Assembly: GCF_003336245.1 (NCBI RefSeq)
Contig: NZ_QPHM01000001.1
Location: 806,001-870,000 of the forward strand
Source of the DNA: Haloplanus salinus
GTDB taxonomy: Archaea > Halobacteriota > Halobacteria > Halobacteriales > Haloferacaceae
Direction of reading: 5' to 3'
Length of the DNA: 64,000 nt
Shown here: piece by piece, positions 43,063 through 51,088 of the stretch
Layout of the letters: each line of letters opens with the position of its first letter
Numbering within the stretch: the stretch's first letter is position 1
The notes under the pieces: generated by a model
Seen by the model: only the letters and a program-made list of their open reading frames with translations
Database searches by the model: none
What the model was told of the DNA's origin: nothing
Translations under genes and position numbers: made by a program

Positions 43063-43857
43063 TCACTCGGCTGCGGCGCCGCCGCCGCCGCGGGGAAACA
43101 GGCCGACGAGGCCAGCGACGAGGCCGTCACGCTCGGCCCGTCCGATCACCCAGCGGTAGAGAAGCAGCCCGAAGACGATCAGCGTGTTCGTGACTAGGAA
43201 AAAGACCATCTCCTCGACCGGGAGTCCGGCGACGGCGACGCCGGTGGAGTGGGTCGGCGAGATGGTCCAGAGGCCGCGACCGATCGCGACCCGGTCGATC
43301 GTCCAGAGATACGCCGTCGGGACGAGGATCGCGACCGCGGCGCTACGACGACGGCGCCGGACGAGAGGCCCACCGAGAACCCACAGGAAGCCGAGAATGG
43401 GGCACCCCCACAGGAGGATGTAGCCGAGGTAGTAGCCCGCGGTGGTGTACGAGAGCACGAGGCCGGCGAGTTCGAGCGCGGCGATCACCAGCAGTCCGAC
43501 CGGTCGCGCCGACGCGGTCGCGGGCCGCGTCGGTTCGACCGGGGGGTCGATCGCGTGGAGCCAGCAGCCCGTGAGCGCCGTCTGCAGGGCGAAGAAGGCG
43601 AGTTCGCCGAGCGGAATGACCCCCACGCGCGCCGTCACGACGCCGTTGCCGTACCACCAGACACCGCGCTCGATGAGGTAGCCGTCCCAGACGAACGTGT
43701 ACCCAAACGCGATGAGGACGAGTGCGCCGACGCCGGCGACGTCGGTCGGCGTGCGCAGGCCACCGAGGCGCCACGCGAGAAGCGCCACGACGAGCGTCGG
43801 GACGCCGACCGCGCAGCCGAGAAAGACGAGGTAGGAAGAGTCGACCGGCGGGATCAC
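43063..43857 (-). CDS. crtY: Lycopene beta-cyclase (CrtYc-CrtYd fusion type)
   Basis: A 264-residue membrane enzyme converting lycopene to beta-carotene, the precursor of retinal. Two homologous halves of about three helices each. The first carries IPLGELAFFALQTALTGCWL (PxE motif) and WDGYLIERGVWWYG; the second carries LPVEEMVFFLVTNTLIVFGL and IDRVAIGRGLWTISPT. The PxE(E/L) pair with the following Phe stretches is the signature of archaeal/actinobacterial heterodimer-type cyclases, fused here. It lies 36 nt after crtB on the same strand, so it is co-transcribed. Confidence 0.93.
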   Translation of the reverse strand: MIPPVDSSYLVFLGCAVGVPTLVVALLAWRLGGLRTPTDVAGVGALVLIAFGYTFVWDGYLIERGVWWYGNGVVTARVGVIPLGELAFFALQTALTGCWLHAIDPPVEPTRPATASARPVGLLVIAALELAGLVLSYTTAGYYLGYILLWGCPILGFLWVLGGPLVRRRRRSAAVAILVPTAYLWTIDRVAIGRGLWTISPTHSTGVAVAGLPVEEMVFFLVTNTLIVFGLLLYRWVIGRAERDGLVAGLVGLFPRGGGGAAAE

Positions 43858-43893
43858 GGCAACTCACCCCACGGGCCGTGACCGTCGCCGGTG

Positions 43894-44862
43894 TCAGTCC
43901 GAGCGAGCGAGCGCATCGCTGGTTGACAGCCGGAGGGACGGTCGTTCGTCGACGCCGTCGGGAGCATCGAGGCCGGTCACCCGATAGAACACCGATCGTG
44001 GGTCGGCGCCGAACTGCCAGCGGAGCCACGTCCGTGCGACCAGCGAGAGGCGGCGGCGCATCGTCAGCGTCGGGCGCGTCGAGAGCACGTCACAGTCCAA
44101 CTGGCGCACGAGTCGGTGCTGGTCGGCGTACATCACGGCGGCGGTCAGCACGGGGAGTTGACAGCCCTTGGGGAGGTATCGAACTCCCTCGACGCCGTAG
44201 TGGTAGAGCTGCTCCGTGCGGGCGAGTTCGTCCCGGACGGCCGCCCGAAACCCGTCGGTGGGGGTGAGCGACGCCACGTCGTCGTGGGAACTGCCGTGTT
44301 CCACGAGCACGCGTTCGGGGAGGTAGATGCGGTCGTAGTCGCGGACGTCCTCGTGGACGTCGCGGAGGAAGTTGGTGAGCTGGAACGCCTCGCCGAGTGC
44401 CGCGGCGTGGGGACGCGCCGTCTCCTTCCGTGGGGGGTCCATCACTTCGAGCATCATGTGGCCGACGGCGGCGGCCGAGCCACGGAGGTACGTCGAGAGT
44501 TCGTCGTGGGTGTGGTAGCGCCGTTTCTCGACGTCCATCAGCATCGAGTCGACGAACGCGTCGACCTCCGCGCGCGGAATGTCGTGGCGCTCGCGGAGAT
44601 CGGCGAAGGCCTCGAGAACCGGGTCGTCCGGTTCACGCTCGCCGAGCGCCGCCGCCCGGAGCCGTTCGAGTTCGCGGCGTCGCTCGGCCGGGGGCGCGGG
44701 GTCCGGGTCGTCGACCACGTCGTCCGCAGTCCGAAAGAAGGCATACAGGACGTACGTCGGATAGCGGACGCGCTCGGGAAGCAGCCGGGTCGCGACGTGA
44801 AACGTCCGACCCGTGTGTCGCTGGATGGCTTTGCTCCGTCGGAGTTGATCGTGTGAGACCAT
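43894..44862 (-). CDS. crtB: Phytoene synthase
   Basis: A 322-residue enzyme joining two geranylgeranyl diphosphates into phytoene. Seen: the first Asp-rich motif FFRTADDVVDDPDPAPPAER (DxxxD, about residue 38), VDSMLMDVEKRRYHTHDELS, the second motif FLRDVHEDVRDYDRIYLPER, and QLTNFLRD. The start MVSHDQLRRSKAIQRHTGRT gives the haloarchaeal N-terminus; upstream codons look non-coding. A palindromic CCC-N10-GGG element lies 81 nt upstream (44943-44958). First gene of the crtB-crtY operon. Confidence 0.95.
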   Translation of the reverse strand: MVSHDQLRRSKAIQRHTGRTFHVATRLLPERVRYPTYVLYAFFRTADDVVDDPDPAPPAERRRELERLRAAALGEREPDDPVLEAFADLRERHDIPRAEVDAFVDSMLMDVEKRRYHTHDELSTYLRGSAAAVGHMMLEVMDPPRKETARPHAAALGEAFQLTNFLRDVHEDVRDYDRIYLPERVLVEHGSSHDDVASLTPTDGFRAAVRDELARTEQLYHYGVEGVRYLPKGCQLPVLTAAVMYADQHRLVRQLDCDVLSTRPTLTMRRRLSLVARTWLRWQFGADPRSVFYRVTGLDAPDGVDERPSLRLSTSDALARSD

Positions 44863-44942
44863 CGTGAGTGGGGTGGCCGGCGTCGGTCGGCTGGCGGTGC
44901 GATGACGTACCACCGTACGAGCGCTCCCCCGATCAAGAGTAT

Positions 44943-44958
44943 CCCAATACAGTTTGGG
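44943..44958. promoter_or_regulatory. Putative Bat-type UAS upstream of crtB
   Basis: CCCAATACAGTTTGGG, arms CCCAA/TTGGG, fitting nCC-N7-TTnG. It is 81 nt from the crtB start, next to a leftward TATA-like ATACTCTTGA. One of six such elements in the island. Confidence 0.6.
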
Positions 44959-44969
44959 ACCTATATGAA

Positions 44970-45305
44970 TCAGTACTCGTGGAACGACTCCCCACAGCGT
45001 CGACACTCGATGGTCGTCGGGCCGAACCAGCGACGGACTTTCTCGACCGGGCCGTGACACTCCGGACAGACCCCCATGCCGCGGTCGTCGGCCGCACGAA
45101 CCGACATGTCGAGGAGTAGCTCCTCCAACTCCTCGATCCGCGCCTCCTGCTCCTCGACGGTCTCCTGTAACTGATCGACGCGCTGTTCGTACGCCTCCGC
45201 GGAGTCGAGGTCGACGACGACGTCCTCGACGGCGTCTCGGTCGACGTCTTTGGACGGGTCGACGTCGGCGTCGGTTTCGACCGTCCGGTCGGTGTCCTCG
45301 CTCAT
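44970..45305 (-). CDS. Coiled-coil zinc-ribbon protein
   Basis: A 111-residue protein. Acidic N-terminus, a coiled coil at about 40-75 (YEQRVDQLQETVEEQEARIE), and a C-terminal zinc ribbon with two Cys pairs: VCPECHGPVEKVRRWFGPT and IECRRCGESFHEY. Unknown role; the ribbon suggests nucleic-acid or protein binding. The start MSEDTDRTVETDA is preferred to an in-frame ATG 11 codons upstream. Transcribed away from the second opsin gene. Confidence 0.75.
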   Translation of the reverse strand: MSEDTDRTVETDADVDPSKDVDRDAVEDVVVDLDSAEAYEQRVDQLQETVEEQEARIEELEELLLDMSVRAADDRGMGVCPECHGPVEKVRRWFGPTTIECRRCGESFHEY

Positions 45306-45436
45306 GCGTGTTTCTACGCCGAGCGTGGCTTCAATCACCGACCAAGCTAGTCCGCCCCGTGGCTGCGGTCCCCGGCGTCCGGACCGTCGGCGCGGCGACG
45401 GCTCGGTCGCCTCGCGGCCACGCGTCGGTCGCGGGT

Positions 45437-45450
45437 ACCCATCAGTTTGG
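45437..45450. promoter_or_regulatory. Putative Bat-type UAS upstream of the second opsin
   Basis: ACCCATCAGTTTGG, fitting ACC-N8-TTnG, 38 nt before the ATG at 45488. The same distance class is seen at bop (41 nt). Confidence 0.6.
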
Positions 45451-45487
45451 TTCGGCGATGAAGTCCGTCCGGCCGGTATCGAGGCGT

Positions 45488-46255
45488 ATGATCCCCGATC
45501 CGGCGACGTGGCCGTCGACGGTCGTGGGCGGTCCGGAGACGGCCGTCCTCGCCTGTGGCGCGGGACTGCTCGGGACCGGGGCGCTGTGGATCGCGCTGCG
45601 GAGCGTCGGCGCGACGGACGAGCGGGCGACTCGCCTGTACGCGCTCGCGGCGCTGATTCCGGCCATCGCCCTCGCGTCGTACGTGGCGATGGCGACCGGC
45701 GTCGGGGTGGTCGCCGTGCCGATCGGTGGGCGGGGTCCCGTGGAGCTTCGGTGGGCCCGGTACGCGGATTGGCTCTTCACCACGCCGCTGCTGTTGCTCG
45801 TTCTCGGCGTCCTGGTCGACGCGGATCGGGACGCGCTGTTCGGCGCGGTGGCCGCCGACGCGTTCATGATCGCGACCGGGCTCGTGGCCACCCTGTCGAC
45901 GGTGCCGGTCTATCGCTACGTCTGGTGGGCCGTCAGCACGCTCACGTTCCTCCTCGTGCTGTACTTCGTGTTCGTCGTCCTCACGGCCGAGGCGCGGGCG
46001 CTCGGAACGGAGACGGCGTCGGCGTTCGTCGTGTTCCGTACCCTCACTGGGGTGCTGTGGACGGCGTACCCCGTCTGGTGGCTGCTCGGTCCGCGAGGAC
46101 TCGCGGCCGTCACGCCGGTGGTCGAGACGGCCGGGTTCGTGCTCCTCGACGTGGCGACGAAGGCCGGTATCGGCCTGTTGCTGCTCCGGAGCCGGGCGGT
46201 CGGCGACGGGACGGCCACGACGAAGTCGGACGGACGCCCCGTCGCCACCGAGTGA
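45488..46255 (+). CDS. Microbial rhodopsin, sensory/middle-rhodopsin-like
   Basis: A 255-residue seven-helix retinal protein. Helix C reads ARYADWLFTTPLLLLVLGVL: counter-ion Asp and Thr (bR D85/T89 equivalents) are kept, but the donor position (bR D96) is Val. Helix G reads FVLLDVATKAGIGLLLLRSR, with the retinal Lys preceded by Thr, as in sensory rhodopsin II (T204-K205), where proton-pumping bacteriorhodopsin has Ala. The combination indicates a slow-photocycle sensor- or middle-rhodopsin-like protein rather than an efficient pump. No Htr transducer gene is nearby. The start MIPDPATWPSTVVGG is the best of several in-frame ATGs; helix A begins soon after. Confidence 0.9.
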   Translation: MIPDPATWPSTVVGGPETAVLACGAGLLGTGALWIALRSVGATDERATRLYALAALIPAIALASYVAMATGVGVVAVPIGGRGPVELRWARYADWLFTTPLLLLVLGVLVDADRDALFGAVAADAFMIATGLVATLSTVPVYRYVWWAVSTLTFLLVLYFVFVVLTAEARALGTETASAFVVFRTLTGVLWTAYPVWWLLGPRGLAAVTPVVETAGFVLLDVATKAGIGLLLLRSRAVGDGTATTKSDGRPVATE

Positions 46256-46256
46256 G

Positions 46257-46424
46257 TCAAGCGAATCGGCCCATGTAGACGCCGGCGACGGCGATGGCCG
46301 CCGCCATCACCACGTTGAGCCCGCCGGGGACGACACGTCCCAACGAGAGCCGGTAGACGCCGAACGCGAACAGTCCGAGCGCGACGACGACGTGGACGCC
46401 GACGACGAGTCGCTGTCTATCCAT
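46257..46424 (-). CDS. Small two-helix membrane protein beside the second opsin
   Basis: A 55-residue protein MDRQRLVVGVHVVVALGLFA with two helices (about 6-24 and 34-51), ending GVYMGRFA. Convergent with the opsin, whose stop is 1 nt away. It lies 50 nt upstream of the AAA gene's end in the opposite sense of reading. Possibly a conserved small haloarchaeal membrane protein; role unknown. Confidence 0.6.
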   Translation of the reverse strand: MDRQRLVVGVHVVVALGLFAFGVYRLSLGRVVPGGLNVVMAAAIAVAGVYMGRFA

Positions 46425-46474
46425 ACCCTCACTCGGCACCGCTCGGTATTGAACGTCGTCCCGAAGTGACGGGG

Positions 46475-48508
46475 TCACGCCGCGTCGTCGGTCGACGGCC
46501 GCGTGTTCTGGACCGCCCGTTCGAGGTGGGCCGACTCGACGACGAGTCCGTCGAGCGCGCCGGTGGACGACTCGGTTCGGAGGTGAGCCTCCATGGCGAG
46601 CAGCGCCGCCTCCCGAACGACGCCGGCGAGGTCGCTGCCCGAGTAACCGGCCGTCTCGGCCGCCACGGCGGCGGTGTCGACGTCCCGCGTCGGTACGTCG
46701 TCGAGGAGAACCGCGAGGATCTCGGCCCGCGCCGCCTCGTCGGGAAGGGGGACGGCCACCCGCCGCTCGATGCGGCCGGGACGCAACAGCGCCGGATCGA
46801 CCGCGTCCACGCGGTTGGTCGCCCCCAGCACCGCCACGTCGCCACGCGCCGAGAGGCCGTCGAGTTCGGTCAGGAGTTGGGAGACGACCCGCTCGGCCGC
46901 GCCAGTGTCCGTCTCCCGGCGGGCGGGGGCGAACGCGTCGAGTTCGTCGAGAAAGACAATCGACGGCGCGGTCCGGCGGGCGCGCTCGAACACCTCGCGG
47001 ACGCCGCGCTCGCTCTCCCCAACGTACCGATCCATCAGCTCCGGGCCGTCGACCGCGAGGAAGTTCGCGTCCGTCGAGTTCGCGACCGCCTTCGCGAGCA
47101 TGGTCTTTCCGGTCCCCGGCGGCCCGTAGAGGAGGACGCCGGTCGGCGCCGTGGCCGACAGGCGTTCGAACAGGGCCGGATATCGGAGCGGCCACTCGAC
47201 CGTCCGGATCACCTCGCGTTTCGCCTCGGTCAGCCCCCCGACGTCGCGGTAGGTGACCGACGGGCGCTCGACGGTGACGTCCCGGAGCGTCGAGGGACCG
47301 ACGGCGTCGAGCGCCGCCGATACGTCACGGGAGGCGACGACGGGGTCGTCGTCGCCCCGGGCGACCGCGCGTGTGGCGGCGTCGACGAGGAGCGCTTCGA
47401 GGTCGGCGCCGGTGTAGCCGTGCGTGCGTGCCGCGACCGCGTCGAGGTCGACGTCGGCCGCGAGCCGGACGTCCGCGGCGTGGCACGCGAGGATCTCGCG
47501 TCGCGCCGGCCGGTCGGGAACGCCGACGCGGACTTCGGCGTCGAAGCGCCCGCCCCGCCGGAGGGCGGGGTCCACCTCGTCGGGGTGGGCGGTCTCACCG
47601 ACGACGACGACCTCGTCGCGGTCGCGAACCCGGTCGAGGAGCCAGCCGACCTGGGACGTGGGGCGCGCCTCCCGACCGGAGTCGGGATCGGGGGCGGCGA
47701 CCGCGAGGTCCTCCAGAAAGAGGATCGCCGGGGCGTCGTTCGCCGCCTCGCGCAGCGCCGTCGACAGCGACGAGCGGCGGGCACAGTCGTCCGGCGGCAC
47801 GTCGTGGACGGTGATCGCCGCATCGGCGGCGACGCGCCGCACGAGGAGGCTCTTCCCGGTTCCGGGCGGCCCGTGGACGAGGACGCCGGCGGGCGTTCGC
47901 GCGCCGACGCGGGCGTACGCCTTCGACAGGGGGTCGACCACCAGGCGACGGAGCCTCGCGCGTTCGTCGTTTAGCCCGGCGACGCGCCCGCTCGGGGTCG
48001 AGGGCGGCGCTCCGTCGCTCCGTTCGCGCACGTCGAGGGTGGTTTCGGGGGTCACGACGGCCGGCCCCGACGGGTCGAGGTCGACCACGACCAGGGAGAC
48101 GACGACGCTTCCCCCGAACAGGCGTGCGTCGACCCGGTCGTCGATCGTCAGCGGACGGCCGACGAGCGCCCGCGCGAGGGCGTCCGGGGACCCGTCGAGC
48201 GACGAGGCGAGCGGTCGAACCGTGACCGTCCGGGCGGGAACGGGCGACACCGGGTCGACGGCGACGGTCGAGCCGTCCCCGGCCTCGACGTTTCGTCCGA
48301 CCGCCTCGCCCACGAGGACGGTCCCGTCCGGCAGATCGTGACAGTCCTCGCCGACCGTCGCGACGGTGGTGGCGCCACCCTCGATTCGGACGGTGTCGCC
48401 GGCGTCGGCGCCGACCTGCCGGCGCGTCGCCGGTGCGAACCTGACGGCATCGCCCGCGACCGCCCACGTTCCGTCTCCGTCGGCCGCGATGGAGAGCTGC
48501 GTGGTCAT
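46475..48508 (-). CDS. Cdc48/VCP-like AAA+ ATPase, two AAA domains
   Basis: A 677-residue protein. An N-terminal double-psi-barrel-like region (residues 1-170, MTTQLSIAADGDGTWAVAGD) is followed by two AAA modules. D1 has Walker A HGPPGTGKSLLVRRV (about 220), Walker B ILFLEDLAVAAPD and RRGGRFDAEVRV. D2 has Walker A YGPPGTGKTMLAKAVA (about 470), Walker B IVFLDELDAFAPAR and the Arg finger region RPGRIERR. D1 Walker B has ED rather than DE, which may affect hydrolysis. A dedicated unfoldase inside the rhodopsin island and sharing its regulatory element. Upstream ATGs are avoided because the chosen one begins the fold. Confidence 0.87.
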   Translation of the reverse strand: MTTQLSIAADGDGTWAVAGDAVRFAPATRRQVGADAGDTVRIEGGATTVATVGEDCHDLPDGTVLVGEAVGRNVEAGDGSTVAVDPVSPVPARTVTVRPLASSLDGSPDALARALVGRPLTIDDRVDARLFGGSVVVSLVVVDLDPSGPAVVTPETTLDVRERSDGAPPSTPSGRVAGLNDERARLRRLVVDPLSKAYARVGARTPAGVLVHGPPGTGKSLLVRRVAADAAITVHDVPPDDCARRSSLSTALREAANDAPAILFLEDLAVAAPDPDSGREARPTSQVGWLLDRVRDRDEVVVVGETAHPDEVDPALRRGGRFDAEVRVGVPDRPARREILACHAADVRLAADVDLDAVAARTHGYTGADLEALLVDAATRAVARGDDDPVVASRDVSAALDAVGPSTLRDVTVERPSVTYRDVGGLTEAKREVIRTVEWPLRYPALFERLSATAPTGVLLYGPPGTGKTMLAKAVANSTDANFLAVDGPELMDRYVGESERGVREVFERARRTAPSIVFLDELDAFAPARRETDTGAAERVVSQLLTELDGLSARGDVAVLGATNRVDAVDPALLRPGRIERRVAVPLPDEAARAEILAVLLDDVPTRDVDTAAVAAETAGYSGSDLAGVVREAALLAMEAHLRTESSTGALDGLVVESAHLERAVQNTRPSTDDAA

Positions 48509-48555
48509 GTCGCGATCCGGGCGGATGGAGGTACCGGGGCACAAAAGCGTCCATC

Positions 48556-48571
48556 CCAACAGGATTTGGGA
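48556..48571. promoter_or_regulatory. Putative Bat-type UAS for the AAA gene
   Basis: CCCAACAGGATTTGGG, nCC-N7-TTnG, 48 nt before the AAA start at 48508. A TATA-like GCTTTTGTG lies immediately beyond it in the leftward direction. It pairs with a second element 8 nt away for the divergent gene. Confidence 0.6.
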
Positions 48572-48579
48572 GTGGCGTA

Positions 48580-48594
48580 CCAAACAAGTTTGGA
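48580..48594. promoter_or_regulatory. Putative Bat-type UAS for the SRPBCC gene
   Basis: ACCAAACAAGTTTGG, the closest match in the window to the ACCcnactagTTnG consensus as I recall it, 46 nt before the ATG at 48641. Confidence 0.65.
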
Positions 48595-48640
48595 GACACG
48601 GTTACGTGTCAGTGACACGACCTAGCCGATATCACTAGTC

Positions 48641-49069
48641 ATGTTCACCGTCGAGCATCAGATCGAAATCGACGCGGCACCGACAGACGTCTTTTCGTTT
48701 CTCGACGACCCGCGGAACCACCTCAAAATCACGCCTAGTCTGATCGACGTCGGCAACGTGGAGGCACTCCCCAACGGTGGGAAGCGCGCCGAGTACCGGT
48801 ACAAACTCGCGGGGGTCGAACTCGTCGGACAGGTCGAAGACGTCGAGCGATCCACGGACGACCACCTCGTACAACGGCTCTCCGGGGCCATCGACGGGAC
48901 GATCAGCTACGATATCGAGGACGGGGAGCGGACCACCGTCCGGTACAAGGCCGAATACCAGCTACCCGGGACGGTCGTCGAGTCCGTGCTCCAGCCGGTC
49001 GCACGGGCGTACAACGAGCGCGAGGCCGAGGCGACCCTCGAGAACCTGAAGACGTTTCTGGAGAACTGA
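48641..49069 (+). CDS. SRPBCC (START/polyketide-cyclase fold) protein
   Basis: A 142-residue hydrophobic-ligand-binding-fold protein. Seen: FTVEHQIEIDAAPTDVFSFL, DDPRNHLKITPSLIDV and the C-terminal amphipathic helix ESVLQPVARAYNEREAEATL typical of the family. It could bind a lipid or carotenoid/retinal intermediate, given its genomic place between a divergent AAA ATPase and convergent bat, but no ligand residue can be identified. Single helix-grip domain of standard length. Controlled by the element at 48580-48594. Confidence 0.82.
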   Translation: MFTVEHQIEIDAAPTDVFSFLDDPRNHLKITPSLIDVGNVEALPNGGKRAEYRYKLAGVELVGQVEDVERSTDDHLVQRLSGAIDGTISYDIEDGERTTVRYKAEYQLPGTVVESVLQPVARAYNEREAEATLENLKTFLEN

Positions 49070-49078
49070 CGGGAGCCG

Positions 49079-51088
49079 TCAGTCGTCGAAAAACGCCTCG
49101 ACGAGCTTCCGTTTCGCCGCCTGCAGGTGTTGGTGATACGTCGACGCCACGATATCCATCGACTCCGCGAGCTGTTGGCCCTCGGCCTCCCGGGGCCACT
49201 CGAAGTAGCCGCCGACGTACGCTTTCTGCAGCGCGACGAGCTGGCGCTCGGTGAGTTCGTTTCGCAGTTCCTCCCGGAAGGTGTAGGCCGTCCGCTCCGG
49301 ATCGGCCTCGTGGTAGGCGCGCAGTTCGACGTGGTCGTACGTCTCCCGAAGCGCATCGAGGACGCGGTTCGCGGCGCGTTCGGTGCCGGTCCGGAAGTCC
49401 AGTTCGAGCGCTCGACCGTCCGCGGACATGGCGGTGATGCGGGTTCCGAACTCCGAGAGGACGTCGACCAGCGGCGAGTCGTCGAGGCGGAACTGGACGA
49501 TCACCTCGTCGTCGGTCTCGGCCAGCGTCTCTGCGTCGAGCACGCGATCGGACGCCGCCGCCGTCTCGACGACCGTCTCCGCCTCGCTACCGTCGGTGGA
49601 GACGATGGTGAGGACGCTATCGTCGTCGGGGATCGTCGCCTCGTGTTCGAAGCGGGCGTCGAGTTTCCGCGCGAGGTCGACGAGAAAGAGGTCGTCGGTG
49701 AGTTCGACGCTGATCTCGAGGACGGTGTCGCTCGTGATCGTCCGCTTGGTTAGCACGTCGTTGATCGACGCCCCCACGCTCCGGCCAAGCGACGCCAGGA
49801 CCACCCGCTCGCGGTCGTCGGCGGGCGAGCCGTCGTCGAAGACGGCCAACACGCCGTAGGTCGTGGCGCGGTACGTCAGCGGAACGAGCACGCACGTCCC
49901 GTCGGGCGCGTCGGCCCCGAACCCGGTCGTGTCCGCGGTCGACCGGAGCTCCTGTTCCTCGACCGCCTCGCGGAGCGCGTCGATACACGGGCCGTCGCCG
50001 TCGAGGTCGAACGACCCATCCGAGCCGTCGTGTTCGCCCGCGGCCTCGGTGACGGAGACGCGGTTCGCCGTGGCGTCGTAGCGCCCGAGCCACGCGCCTG
50101 CGTACTCGTCCTCGCCACCGATGCGGTCGGTGACGAAGCGCTCGATCTCCTCGCGGCTCCCGGCGCGGACGATTCCTTCCGTCACGTCGTGGATCAGCCC
50201 GTTCACGCGGTCGAGCACCCGGTCCAGCGCCTCGCGCTCGGACTGTAGCTGTTGTCGGGCGGCCTTGCGCTCGGTCACGTCCATCTGGAAGCCGACGTAG
50301 TGTGTCACCTCGCCGTCGTCGTCGAAGATGGGGCTGATCTCGACCTGGTTCCAGAACATCTTCCCCGCTCGGGTGTAGTTCCGGAGGACGACCCGCGTGT
50401 TCCGTTCCTTGGCGAGCCCTTCGGCCAGTTCTGCCACGCGGTCGGGGTCGGTGTCGGGTCCCTGGAGGAAGCGATGGTTGGCCCCGATGACCTCCTCCGG
50501 CGAGTAGCCGGTCGTCTCCTCGAAGGAGTCGTTCACGTAGATCAGCGGCTGGTCGGGGGCCGTCGCGTCGGAGATGGTGATGCCGATGGGCGCCTCGTCG
50601 AGCGCTCGCTCTTTCAGCCGGTGCTCGGCCTTGACGGTGAGATCCGAGATCGGCATCCGCACCGATTCGACCGCGGACGCGTCGGCGTTGTTCTCGACGG
50701 CCGTGATGATCGATTCGAGGGCGTCCGGGGCGGTGGCCGGCACGAGCGCAGTGGCGTCGGCGTCGACGGCGCGCCGGGCCACGTCGGCGTCGACCGACTC
50801 CGGGAGAAGCACCACGGGCAACTCGGGGTGTTCCACCCGGATCGTTTCGAGGAAAGCGACCCCGTCGAAGCCGTCGTGGCGGTGCGTCGCGACGACGCAG
50901 TCGACCGCGCCCCGATCGATCCGATCGCGGGCGTCGACGAAGTCGGCCGACCGATCGACCACGAGGCGGTCGGTGGCGGCCGCGAGGTCGTCGCTCGTCG
51001 GCCCCTCGCTCGGAGGGTCGCCCGCGAAGAGGACGGCGATGCTCGGTGCCTCCGTCGTCGCGGGTCGTGACGTGGGTTGCTGGCTCAT
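49079..51088 (-). CDS. bat: Bacterio-opsin activator Bat (PAS-GAF-HTH_10)
   Basis: A 669-residue cytoplasmic activator of bop and related genes. Order: an N-terminal receiver-like segment without a clear phospho-Asp (residues 15-135), PAS/LOV-like domain (about 165-280), GAF (about 300-450), bacterio-opsin-activator region and C-terminal HTH_10 (LTERQLVALQKAYVGGYFEW; AESMDIVASTYHQHLQAAKR). The PAS core reads GANHRFLQGPDTD: the LOV photoactive Cys of GxNCRFLQ is His here, so a flavin-cysteinyl photocycle should not form. The start overlaps the crtI stop by 4 nt (ATGA), placing bat last in the blh-crtI-bat operon. Confidence 0.95.
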   Translation of the reverse strand: MSQQPTSRPATTEAPSIAVLFAGDPPSEGPTSDDLAAATDRLVVDRSADFVDARDRIDRGAVDCVVATHRHDGFDGVAFLETIRVEHPELPVVLLPESVDADVARRAVDADATALVPATAPDALESIITAVENNADASAVESVRMPISDLTVKAEHRLKERALDEAPIGITISDATAPDQPLIYVNDSFEETTGYSPEEVIGANHRFLQGPDTDPDRVAELAEGLAKERNTRVVLRNYTRAGKMFWNQVEISPIFDDDGEVTHYVGFQMDVTERKAARQQLQSEREALDRVLDRVNGLIHDVTEGIVRAGSREEIERFVTDRIGGEDEYAGAWLGRYDATANRVSVTEAAGEHDGSDGSFDLDGDGPCIDALREAVEEQELRSTADTTGFGADAPDGTCVLVPLTYRATTYGVLAVFDDGSPADDRERVVLASLGRSVGASINDVLTKRTITSDTVLEISVELTDDLFLVDLARKLDARFEHEATIPDDDSVLTIVSTDGSEAETVVETAAASDRVLDAETLAETDDEVIVQFRLDDSPLVDVLSEFGTRITAMSADGRALELDFRTGTERAANRVLDALRETYDHVELRAYHEADPERTAYTFREELRNELTERQLVALQKAYVGGYFEWPREAEGQQLAESMDIVASTYHQHLQAAKRKLVEAFFDD

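Noticed and set aside
45488-46255. Second opsin as halorhodopsin
   Set aside because: Halorhodopsin has Thr in place of the counter-ion Asp (TSA motif); this protein keeps Asp-Trp in helix C.
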